Of a stretch of DNA of 61,839 nucleotides, positions 8,450 through 15,112 are shown piece after piece. This stretch comes from a virus. The notes beneath the pieces were generated by a model. The model was not told where the DNA came from. It saw only the letters and a program-made list of their open reading frames with translations, and searched no databases. Both the position numbers and the translations under genes were made by a program. The stretch is taken from positions 1 to 61,839 of the IMG/VR virus record IMGVR_UViG_3300042898_003568; one strand, given 5' to 3'. Position 1 is the stretch's first letter. Each line of letters starts with the position of its first letter.

Positions 8450-8764
8450 ATGAGAGATCGTGCGTATCGCAGATATATAGAAGAAAAAAAAGTCATAAGA
8501 CGACTTAGTAATATCCGTGGGTATTGGTATCGATTTACCGATGCCAACGGTTTATACACAGTTGCACCTACTCTCGCAGACTTTATTGGAACAGAAAACA
8601 GCTTTAGATATAAGACCCACACAACTACTAAATGGGATTCTAAATACAAAGAAAAGTATTCTTCTAACAAAACTACTGGCTGGAGGAACAAAGGACAGCT
8701 AAGAACAAGAGAAGAGAATAAACTTTTACTGTTTAATATTTTAAAAGAATATGGAATTAAGTAA
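8450..8764 (+). CDS. Hypothetical basic protein, 104 aa
   Basis: It starts MRDRAYRRYI immediately after a host-type promoter. The whole protein is rich in Arg, Lys and Tyr, suggesting nucleic-acid binding. No family is recognised. Its 3' end overlaps the next gene by 14 bases. Confidence 0.7.
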   Translation: MRDRAYRRYIEEKKVIRRLSNIRGYWYRFTDANGLYTVAPTLADFIGTENSFRYKTHTTTKWDSKYKEKYSSNKTTGWRNKGQLRTREENKLLLFNILKEYGIK

Positions 8765-9275
8765 TCTGATACCGGATGGCTCTGATGCTTGGAAAGTCGG
8801 TAAGAACCAACTAACATACAAAAAGTATGTCAATATTCCTATTTGTTATATCGAAGATGATGCAGTCTATGTTTTTTTAGACAAAAGAATAGTCAAACCC
8901 GTGTTGAAGATTACCAAAAGACTCGTAGAGCTTGACGTAGAGTTTTATTTTACTACACCTGAGTTTTCTAATCCAAAAGGTGTTGAAGACCATAAGAACG
9001 CAATAATACATCACTATTTTAGATCCTACATACAAAAAGAGTTCTTCAAAGGATTCGAAGCGATGCAATTTGATCTTATACACAACATGACTAAATGGTG
9101 TACTAAAGAAGAATGCATTCCTTTGATAAAAGAAAACTACGAAATAGTTAAAAAGATTGTCAATAGACAAGACTATGACTATTATACCAGTACAAAAAAA
9201 TACGAATATCCACAAGATATAAGAGACGATTTTGATAGAGTTTATAGAGAGATTCAGATAAACCAGATACTATAA
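8751..9275 (+). CDS. Hypothetical protein, 174 aa
   Basis: No domain is recognised. It is soluble, charged and Tyr-rich. The gene overlaps its upstream neighbour, implying co-translation. The stop codon lies inside a TATAAATA box that may serve the RNase H gene. Confidence 0.65.
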   Translation: MELSNLIPDGSDAWKVGKNQLTYKKYVNIPICYIEDDAVYVFLDKRIVKPVLKITKRLVELDVEFYFTTPEFSNPKGVEDHKNAIIHHYFRSYIQKEFFKGFEAMQFDLIHNMTKWCTKEECIPLIKENYEIVKKIVNRQDYDYYTSTKKYEYPQDIRDDFDRVYREIQINQIL

Positions 9276-9278
9276 ATA
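9271..9278 (+). promoter_or_regulatory. T4-late-type box TATAAATA
   Basis: An exact TATAAATA overlaps the stop of the preceding gene, 61 bases before the RNase H start. In T4 this octamer is the late promoter core. A single match in AT-rich DNA could be chance. Confidence 0.3.
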
Positions 9279-9304
9279 TATTATATTTCAAAACATAACA
9301 GCGA

Positions 9305-9332
9305 TTTTTTTCTATATAATAAAAAATAATAA
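9305..9332 (+). promoter_or_regulatory. Phage-type AT promoter motif
   Basis: A run of seven T, then CTATATAATAAAAAATAATAA, lies just before the ATG at 9340. The downstream part is nearly identical to the boxes before 22794 and 48970. Confidence 0.5.
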
Positions 9333-9339
9333 CTGCTAT

Positions 9340-10314
9340 ATGTTAGTTGACCTTATCATCGATGGGAATTATATTTTAAGCAAACTGGTTTTTACATTAC
9401 ATAAGAATAATCTACTTTTTGGTGCATTACACAAGTCCCTAGAAAATACTATAAGTAACTACCGCAAATGGTATCCATTTGCCAATATTTACTTAGTTTC
9501 CGACTCTAAAGAAAAATCTTGGAGAAAACAATACACAAGTGCATACAAAGCCACTCGAAAAAAAGACACCGACATTGACTGGAACTTCGTCTACGAAACC
9601 TATGGTGATTTCAAAAAAGGAATCGCAGCAGGTACTAAAGTATTAGAAGCACCTCACGTTGAAGGTGATGACTGGATTTCTTTCTTAGTTGAAAGAGCTA
9701 ATAAAGAATCTCGTTCTACAATCATAGTTTCTAATGACTATGATATCAAACAAATAGTAAACTATGGTTTAGACCCTCTTTACATAAACATCATGTCTAA
9801 CGAGATGTTCAACAAAGAGAAATTGTTTCTTCCTCAGAACTATCAAATATTCTTGAACAAAGTATCTAAGCTTCCAAACGACGATATCTTTGAACTGAAC
9901 GACAATACAGAGTTTTTAGCTCTTATGGATAGATTCATAACTAAATATGAACTAAACGAGATAAACCCTATCGAATCTCTTATGATAAAGATTATATCTG
10001 GAGATCAAAGTGATAACATCTCTTCTGTTTGGAATGTAACTAAAAACGGTAAGACCAGAGGTATTGGCTCTAAAGGTGCCAAAGGAATCTATGACTCTTA
10101 TATCGAAGAATTCGGTGAAGTAAACTTAGCTGATCCAGACTTACACGAAAACATCGCGGATTTAATCTGTGAGAAGAAAAAGTTGAGCAAGTCCAAGATT
10201 GAAGAAATCGTAGAGAACATAAAAGGAAACTTCAAGCTTATCGATTTGAGACTTCACAATCTTCCAGACGAGATTATCGAAAAGATGGAGACCGGGTATG
10301 AGAACGTTGGATAA
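9340..10314 (+). CDS. 5'-3' exonuclease of the FEN family (T4 RNase H-like)
   Basis: The 324-aa protein is close to T4 Rnh in length. It has the FEN metal-binding acids in LIIDGNYIL (D8), the DSKEKSWRKQYTSAYKA basic arch region, EGDDW, VSNDYDI, and the helix-hairpin region ISGDQSDNI. It removes RNA primers and flaps from lagging-strand fragments. It starts a run of overlapping replication and transcription genes (gp62-like protein, NusG). Confidence 0.92.
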   Translation: MLVDLIIDGNYILSKLVFTLHKNNLLFGALHKSLENTISNYRKWYPFANIYLVSDSKEKSWRKQYTSAYKATRKKDTDIDWNFVYETYGDFKKGIAAGTKVLEAPHVEGDDWISFLVERANKESRSTIIVSNDYDIKQIVNYGLDPLYINIMSNEMFNKEKLFLPQNYQIFLNKVSKLPNDDIFELNDNTEFLALMDRFITKYELNEINPIESLMIKIISGDQSDNISSVWNVTKNGKTRGIGSKGAKGIYDSYIEEFGEVNLADPDLHENIADLICEKKKLSKSKIEEIVENIKGNFKLIDLRLHNLPDEIIEKMETGYENVG

Positions 10315-10717
10315 CACAAAACTTAAAGAATATGAAAAGAAGTGGACTCCTGTAATAGAAAGAGTCTTCTCTTCATTGAAGAATCGTTCTATACTAAGAA
10401 TGATCTGCTACTATAGTGAGTGGGTTTCTTCAGATACTGAACAGGATAAAACAGGAGTACCTAAGATACTTTCTAATTTAAAAGAAAAATTAGAGAGCTT
10501 TGATAGAATAGAGGTAGAGTGTAAAGTCTACAATCCGGCGACTGGTATATTCGAGTTCAAACTGAAGAACGGTAAGTACGTTCCAATAGATACAGAGTTT
10601 GAATATAAACTTTCCGATGATGAGATGATAGAATTATTTGGAATAGACTTCTTGTCTAAGGTAGACAGAGTTTGGTCAAGAGAATACACACTTAATAACC
10701 TGCTTAACAATGGCTGA
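10298..10717 (+). CDS. Hypothetical protein, 139 aa
   Basis: It overlaps RNase H by 17 bases and the next gene by 8, so it is in the replication transcript. It is mixed alpha/beta and highly charged. In T4 the equivalent position holds small replication and transcription factors, but no identity is visible here. Confidence 0.7.
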   Translation: MRTLDNTKLKEYEKKWTPVIERVFSSLKNRSILRMICYYSEWVSSDTEQDKTGVPKILSNLKEKLESFDRIEVECKVYNPATGIFEFKLKNGKYVPIDTEFEYKLSDDEMIELFGIDFLSKVDRVWSREYTLNNLLNNG

Positions 10718-11120
10718 AATAATAGATGTCGCCAACGCGATATTCAAATTCAAAAACGACTGGATATATACAAACGATAAAAAGAAAGTAAACGATGAAG
10801 ATAAAGAGAAGTTCTTCTTTATCTTCAATCGATACTTTTCTAAAAAATATCCTCAAAAAGCACAACTTTTAAACTTAAAAACGATAGATAAAGCAACTGC
10901 TATGGATCTTTGGTTTCATTTTATGAAAACTCAACCATATCCAGATTGGTTCTGGTCGAAAAGTCCTAAACAGGAAAAAGATATGCCAGAAAAAGAATAC
11001 AAGCAACTTCTTAGACATTTCGCAATAAAAGAGTCAGACTTAGATTATCTGATTGATAAATATCCAGATTTTATAAAAGAAGAACAAACTTACTTAAAGA
11101 AGTTAGAAAAAGGAAACTAA
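10710..11120 (+). CDS. Possible clamp-loader small subunit (gp62-like)
   Basis: The 136-aa protein contains FFFIFNRYFSKKYPQKAQLL, a Trp-rich centre (DWFWSK), and a helical C-terminus (IKESDLDYLIDKYPDF). The pattern of a short N-terminal helix, an N-R-x-(L/F)-S motif and a terminal helical domain resembles gp62-type clamp-loader A subunits of large phages. The match is from memory of the pattern and is not certain. The partner gp44-like ATPase and gp45-like clamp are not in the window. Its place next to RNase H fits. Confidence 0.5.
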   Translation: MAEIIDVANAIFKFKNDWIYTNDKKKVNDEDKEKFFFIFNRYFSKKYPQKAQLLNLKTIDKATAMDLWFHFMKTQPYPDWFWSKSPKQEKDMPEKEYKQLLRHFAIKESDLDYLIDKYPDFIKEEQTYLKKLEKGN

Positions 11121-11136
11121 AAAACAACAAACGAAT

Positions 11137-11688
11137 ATGAAAATAGTTGAAAGAGAGTCCACATTAAAGTGGTACGTACTAAGAGCACAAAGCAACAGAG
11201 AAAAATCTGTTTCTGAAAAGCTAATCAAAGAAGGAGAAGTAGGAGACCTTATGGGTAAACTTGGAAGAGTCATCGTTCCTATTGAAAACTCATTCTATTT
11301 GAAAAACGGAAAGAAAGTAAAAAGAGAGAAGATTAAATTCCCTGGATATATCTTTATCGAGACCAACGCAATCGGAGAACTTAAATATTTCTTAAAAGGA
11401 CTTAACGGTGCTCAAGGATTCTTGACAAGTAGAGCAGGAGACATACTTCCACTTACACAGTTAGAAGTTGATAGAATGATTGGTGAACAACAAAGAGTAA
11501 AAGAAGAAGTCGAAGTTGAAGTAAGATTCATCGTTGGAGAAGAAGTTCAGATATTAGATGGACCTTTCAATACTTTCACTGGAAAGATTGAGCAAGTAAG
11601 CGGAGAAAAAGTAAAAGTTGCTGTTTCTGTATTTGGTAGAATCACTTTAATCGAGCTTGGAATAAACCAGATCGACAAAAAAGCATAA
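11137..11688 (+). CDS. NusG-family transcription factor
   Basis: The 183-aa protein has an N-terminal NGN domain (LKWYVLRAQSNREKSV, then KFPGYIFIE and LNGAQGFLT) and a C-terminal KOW domain (GEEVQILDGPFNTFTGKI, VSVFGRITLIEL). Length and order are those of bacterial NusG. NusG binds RNA polymerase, suppresses pausing and links to ribosomes or Rho. A phage copy would modify host RNA polymerase, perhaps for antitermination through the many terminators here. Its stop overlaps the next gene's start. Confidence 0.93.
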   Translation: MKIVERESTLKWYVLRAQSNREKSVSEKLIKEGEVGDLMGKLGRVIVPIENSFYLKNGKKVKREKIKFPGYIFIETNAIGELKYFLKGLNGAQGFLTSRAGDILPLTQLEVDRMIGEQQRVKEEVEVEVRFIVGEEVQILDGPFNTFTGKIEQVSGEKVKVAVSVFGRITLIELGINQIDKKA

Positions 11689-11888
11689 TGAATGATAGCC
11701 AACACCAAAAGAATCTTTATGAAAAGATACTTCAATCGTCTGCGTACATAAACAAAGTCGCAAAAAGTGGTGCTGGCAATTATATCATTACCTCAAAGCA
11801 AGTCTCTGATATGATTTCTGAGATAATGACGGAAAGAGTTGAGGCCAGAAAGAAAAAGATAATAAAGATACTATCATGGAACAAGTAG
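11688..11888 (+). CDS. Hypothetical protein, 66 aa
   Basis: ATG at 11688 shares its first base with the NusG stop (TAATG). The protein is helical and ends in a basic tail (EARKKKIIKIL). Neighbouring small proteins at 8255 and 12049 also end in Met- or Lys-rich helices, so they may be loosely related. No function is recognised. Confidence 0.65.
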   Translation: MNDSQHQKNLYEKILQSSAYINKVAKSGAGNYIITSKQVSDMISEIMTERVEARKKKIIKILSWNK

Positions 11889-12058
11889 GCGACAGAATCA
11901 TACTTGAAGGAGTTCTTCAGCAGTTTGATAGGCTCGGCTCAAATGGTCGAATCTATCCAGAAACATATCATGCAGAAGCATATGAAAGGCTTATCAAAAG
12001 ACTGATTCCTGATAAAAGGATGGAAAAGATAAATTCATTGAGAAACTCATGGAAGTAG
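11876..12058 (+). CDS. Short protein resembling the N-terminus of prohead protease/scaffold proteins, 60 aa
   Basis: The segment LEGVLQQFDRLGSNGRIYPE resembles the first strand and N-G-R-x-Y-P turn of T4-like prohead core proteases and scaffold-type proteins. The frame then ends after 60 residues without the catalytic region. It may be a genuine small family with that motif or a truncated remnant. It overlaps the preceding gene by 13 bases and the next by 10. Confidence 0.55.
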   Translation: MEQVGDRIILEGVLQQFDRLGSNGRIYPETYHAEAYERLIKRLIPDKRMEKINSLRNSWK

Positions 12059-12204
12059 AAAAGGTAAAGGAAATTATGAACAAGATGGGTTCTATGATAA
12101 ATAGTGGTCAGCCTATGTTTTCCAAAGAATATCTGATGAGAATGCTTGGCTTGAAAAAGAATGATTTAAGAATGAATAAGATAAACAAAATGTTCAATGA
12201 ATAA
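12049..12204 (+). CDS. Methionine-rich small protein, 51 aa
   Basis: The frame from ATG 12049 to TAA 12204 overlaps its neighbours at both ends (10 and 8 bases). About ten of 51 residues are Met, and the rest is Lys/Asn-rich and helical. Tight packing supports it as a real gene. The function is unknown. Confidence 0.6.
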   Translation: MEVEKVKEIMNKMGSMINSGQPMFSKEYLMRMLGLKKNDLRMNKINKMFNE

Positions 12205-12616
12205 GCAAGAAAGATACGACAGAACTTATTTGAATATGGCGAAGGAGTGGGCCAAGCTTTCTCATTGTACCAGAAAGCAGGTAGGTGCTCTTATAGTAAA
12301 GAATGGTATGATTATATCAGATGGATATAACGGAACCGCAGCAGGTCAAGAAAACGCTTGTGAGCTTGATAATGGTGAGACTAAATGGGATGTTATCCAC
12401 GGTGAAGCCAATGCCATTTTAAAGTGTGCTCGTCACGGACATTCTTGCGAAGGTGGAACTCTTTATCAAACACATTCTCCTTGTAGAGATTGTTCAAAAC
12501 TTATTCTTCAATCTGGTATCAAAAAACTTGTTTACGTAGAAGAATACAAAGACATAACTGGGTTAGACTTTCTAAGAGAAGCTGGTATTGAAATAGTAAA
12601 ATATGATTGGCTTTGA
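12197..12616 (+). CDS. dCMP deaminase (zinc deoxycytidylate deaminase)
   Basis: The 139-aa protein has the cytidine deaminase zinc site: VIHGEANA (H68, proton-donor E70) and SPCRDC (C96, C99). The N-terminus (WAKLSHCTRKQVGALIV) and overall length match ComEB/T4 Cd-type enzymes. It converts dCMP to dUMP for dTMP synthesis and works with the ribonucleotide reductase at 47903. A second Cys/His set at H80-H82-C84 fits the regulatory zinc site of this family. Confidence 0.93.
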   Translation: MNKQERYDRTYLNMAKEWAKLSHCTRKQVGALIVKNGMIISDGYNGTAAGQENACELDNGETKWDVIHGEANAILKCARHGHSCEGGTLYQTHSPCRDCSKLILQSGIKKLVYVEEYKDITGLDFLREAGIEIVKYDWL

Positions 12617-12861
12617 ATAATTTAGGAGATAATTTTCTAAACGAGTTAGAAAAGCTAAGTGAATACTTTTCATATGAAATGGAAATTGATGAGGCGATGG
12701 CACCGGTATTCAAATTCAAACATAAAAGTACTAAAAAAGAATATTCATATAGGTTAAGTATGATTGATATAAAAAATTATGGTGGTCCTAGTGTGGTAAA
12801 AATGCTTGATGAATTGAAAAGTGAAATAAGAGAAGATAAACTAAACGATTTAGGAATATGA
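12607..12861 (+). CDS. Small protein with C-terminal KLxxLGI motif, 84 aa
   Basis: It has no ATG near the front. TTG at 12607 or 12613, overlapping the deaminase stop, is the likely start. The C-terminus EIREDKLNDLGI is shared in pattern with the proteins at 14334 and 14750 and with the frame ending at 15064. The ATGA overlap with the thioesterase start at 12858 supports translation. The function is unknown. Confidence 0.65.
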   Translation: MALNNLGDNFLNELEKLSEYFSYEMEIDEAMAPVFKFKHKSTKKEYSYRLSMIDIKNYGGPSVVKMLDELKSEIREDKLNDLGI

Positions 12862-13307
12862 CACAAAGAGAATTTAACGTAGAGTTATTAAGAAAAGGTG
12901 AAATGATATGTAGAAATAGCCAATTCTGTAAAGTAAAAGATATTGGCGTACATAATCGTATGTTTGGTGCAGATCAAATGGCAGAGCTCGACTCTGTATG
13001 TGCGGTATTTGCGGCAGAGGTTTGTGACACTCCTTGGATTGTAACTAAGACAATGAACGTAGAGTTTGTTAAAGCAATCTCTGCAAATCAAATCTATAAG
13101 ACATATGTAGGTATTAAAAAGATTGGTAATACATCAATAACACTTACGGCAGAAATAAGAACACATTCTGTTGATACCGAAAAAGAAAGTATTGCATTAA
13201 AATGTGAGACAGTATTTGTAAGAATAAACGAATATGATGAAGCGATTAAGATAAGCGACAATGTAAGGAATAAATATCCTGAACTAAGTATAAAAAAAGA
13301 GAGCTAA
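12858..13307 (+). CDS. Hotdog-fold acyl-CoA thioesterase-like protein
   Basis: The 149-aa protein has the hotdog signature VHNRMFGADQMAELDSV, in which the helix packs over the sheet and an Asp or Glu acts in catalysis. Strands with TMNVEFVKAI and KIGNTSITLTAEI follow. Length fits 4HBT-type thioesterases, which hydrolyse acyl-CoA or acyl-ACP. This activity is rare in phages and may alter host lipids or acyl signals. Its stop codon lies in the loop of the terminator. Confidence 0.75.
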   Translation: MTQREFNVELLRKGEMICRNSQFCKVKDIGVHNRMFGADQMAELDSVCAVFAAEVCDTPWIVTKTMNVEFVKAISANQIYKTYVGIKKIGNTSITLTAEIRTHSVDTEKESIALKCETVFVRINEYDEAIKISDNVRNKYPELSIKKES

Positions 13308-13321
13308 TGCTCTCTTTTTTT
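13292..13321. terminator. Intrinsic terminator shared by convergent genes
   Basis: AGAGAGC (13298-13304) pairs with GCTCTCT (13309-13315), flanked by A7 and T7. The thioesterase stop TAA lies in the loop. It serves the plus-strand run and the minus-strand nuclease. Confidence 0.85.
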
Positions 13322-13961
13322 ATATTATGGTAAGTCCCATTTTATTCTTTTCAAATATGGCATTGAGTTCTACCAGTTTTATCGGTTTAACTTCCCCACT
13401 ATTCGTATTCGATCCTATCCAGCAATAAACCTTCTTTCCTATATACAAAACTTTGAAATAACTACTTGGTATTGTTATTCTAGAATTTGGAAGTGGCTTA
13501 CACGTCGCGTCGTAGATAACTCCTGTTATTATAGTAGCATTTGATTTGTACTTTAGAATAGAGTCTTCTACAGATGCTTCTAAACTTTTCCAGTTTCCTC
13601 TATTGAACTTAGCTAGTTGTGGTGCTTGATTGTATAGACTAAACGATCTGTGATTCAAAGTATCATCATAAGATGTTATATGAGAAGGAGTTAAGTGTCC
13701 TAAATCATATCCAGTTCCTTTATAAGCACCTTTATCCATCTTCTTGTATTTGTCTTGAAACCAGTTATCATCACGATCTTTATCAAGTTTGAATTTAGAA
13801 TAAGACACTGAATGTCTCGATACCATTGGAAGAGTATCGTTGCTTAAATAAAGAATCATATCTCCATGATTCAGAATAAGTTTGTTCTTGGTTGCTACAA
13901 TCTGAGACATAAGAGTCGTAGAAAGCAACGTCATTAGTAATAGTAGTATTGTTTTTTTCAT
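13320..13961 (-). CDS. Secreted DNA/RNA non-specific endonuclease (His-Me finger)
   Basis: The 213-aa protein starts with a signal peptide (MKKTILLLLMTLLSTTLMSQ). The nuclease motif is YDLGHLTP (D86-L87-G88-H89), where most relatives have D-R-G-H. It continues with SLYNQAPQ (metal-binding N111) and FNRGNW (N120). The Arg to Leu change next to the catalytic His is notable. Exported into the periplasm or outside, it could destroy DNA of a superinfecting phage or scavenge nucleotides. An AT-rich box (ATATTAAATATATATC) precedes it. Confidence 0.85.
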   Translation of the reverse strand: MKKTILLLLMTLLSTTLMSQIVATKNKLILNHGDMILYLSNDTLPMVSRHSVSYSKFKLDKDRDDNWFQDKYKKMDKGAYKGTGYDLGHLTPSHITSYDDTLNHRSFSLYNQAPQLAKFNRGNWKSLEASVEDSILKYKSNATIITGVIYDATCKPLPNSRITIPSSYFKVLYIGKKVYCWIGSNTNSGEVKPIKLVELNAIFEKNKMGLTII

Positions 13962-13989
13962 AGAGATATATATTTAATATCTCTATCTT

Positions 13990-14310
13990 CTATTGACCTT
14001 TTATCAACTTTATTATATCTAAATAACCATCAATTTTGTTGTAGATAACAAACTCTAATGGTGTGTAGACGTTATTTTCGTGATTTCTTGGACCATACAC
14101 TACCTCTACTGTTTCAGGATCTAAGCCATTGACAAAACCCATTGGACATTTCTGAACCAATGGGGTATATACTTTTGAGTATCCAATAGGAATCATTCTA
14201 TCATAGAAGTCGATGTCGTCAAACTTTTCTTCTAATCTAGAATCGACAAAGCCATAGTATCGCATCCATTCTGCTTCTATCTTCGCCAGTTTAAATATTT
14301 TTTCATTCAT
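13990..14310 (-). CDS. Hypothetical protein, 106 aa
   Basis: It is read from ATG 14310, four bases after a TATCTTTG element, so the mRNA may be leaderless. It is an acidic protein with several aromatic residues and no recognised domain. Confidence 0.65.
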   Translation of the reverse strand: MNEKIFKLAKIEAEWMRYYGFVDSRLEEKFDDIDFYDRMIPIGYSKVYTPLVQKCPMGFVNGLDPETVEVVYGPRNHENNVYTPLEFVIYNKIDGYLDIIKLIKGQ

Positions 14311-14314
14311 ACCA

Positions 14315-14322
14315 CAAAGATA
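14315..14322 (-). promoter_or_regulatory. Bacteroidota-type -7 element (TATCTTTG)
   Basis: CAAAGATA on the plus strand lies four bases upstream of the ATG of the minus gene starting at 14310. It is the third case of a host-type element placed almost on the start codon. Confidence 0.5.
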
Positions 14323-14333
14323 TGTAAATAAAT

Positions 14334-14753
14334 CTAAATACCCAAATCTTTAAGCTTGTTGTCTCTTAATGTAGAAATAGATATACCTTTACAGATATCT
14401 GTAAGAATGTCTTCAACTACTTCTATCTTTGGATCTAAATCTGAACAGAACTTCTCGATTATTAAATCTCTTAAAACAATTACGTCTTTGTTCTTATAGA
14501 CGCCAATGTTATATCTTCCATTAGGAAGAGTGGCGTTCGTAATCCATAAACTATTTTCCTCTAATCGCCATTTGTCGTCTGACAATGTGTACTCTATATT
14601 CATTTCGAATACAGTATCATCAGACCCCTTCGTCTCCATCTTTCTTTTGTATGTTCTGGTCTTTAAATTTGGATTATCCTCTGTCCAAACCAGACTTCCG
14701 TTTTTGGTGGCAGAGATTAGTGTTCTTACTATATCATTTAGTTGTTCTTTCAT
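14334..14753 (-). CDS. Hypothetical protein with KLxxLGI tail, 139 aa
   Basis: It is a mixed alpha/beta protein with a Trp-containing beta region (KWRLEENSLWI). The C-terminus TLRDNKLKDLGI repeats in the genes at 12607 and 14750. Its start overlaps the upstream gene (ATGA). The function is unknown. Confidence 0.65.
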   Translation of the reverse strand: MKEQLNDIVRTLISATKNGSLVWTEDNPNLKTRTYKRKMETKGSDDTVFEMNIEYTLSDDKWRLEENSLWITNATLPNGRYNIGVYKNKDVIVLRDLIIEKFCSDLDPKIEVVEDILTDICKGISISTLRDNKLKDLGI

Positions 14754-15067
14754 ATTCCAATTTTTTCCAGTTTTTGATTTCTTATCTCAGCGAAGAATAT
14801 CTTATCGAAATGCTCTTTTATAAATACTTTGTTTCGATTGGTGTAATCAGACAACTGAAATGGACTCTCAACATAGCTACCATCTTCATTTCTATGAATA
14901 TAAAGACGCCAATCGTTATCACTACCTTTTTTATATGTGAATAGAACCAGTGTATAGTGTTTATCTTCCATATAGTCTGGATAATACTTATACTCTCTTA
15001 CATAACCGACTTCAGTATCTTCTTGCTTAACAAGCTTGAAACCTATTTCTAAAAACATATTTATCAT
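14750..15067 (-). CDS. Hypothetical protein with KLxxIGI tail, 105 aa
   Basis: A Tyr-rich beta region (VREYKYYPDYM, DWRLYIHRNEDGSY) leads to the C-terminus AEIRNQKLEKIGI. Both ends overlap neighbours in ATGA junctions. It looks distantly paralogous to the 14334 gene. The function is unknown. Confidence 0.65.
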   Translation of the reverse strand: MINMFLEIGFKLVKQEDTEVGYVREYKYYPDYMEDKHYTLVLFTYKKGSDNDWRLYIHRNEDGSYVESPFQLSDYTNRNKVFIKEHFDKIFFAEIRNQKLEKIGI

Positions 15068-15112
15068 ATACCTAACTCTTTAAGTCTATCGTCGTCTCCT
15101 ACTTTAAACTTA
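15064..15112 (-). other. Out-of-frame KxxRLKELGI tail after the UV endonuclease stop
   Basis: The UV endonuclease frame stops at 15110. In the +1 frame the sequence continues AKFKVGDDDRLKELGI and stops at 15064, overlapping the next ATG as ATGA. The tail matches the KLxxLGI endings of neighbouring genes. It may be reached by +1 frameshifting, be the end of an overlapping small gene that is open in this frame from about 15258, or be a relic. Confidence 0.5.
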
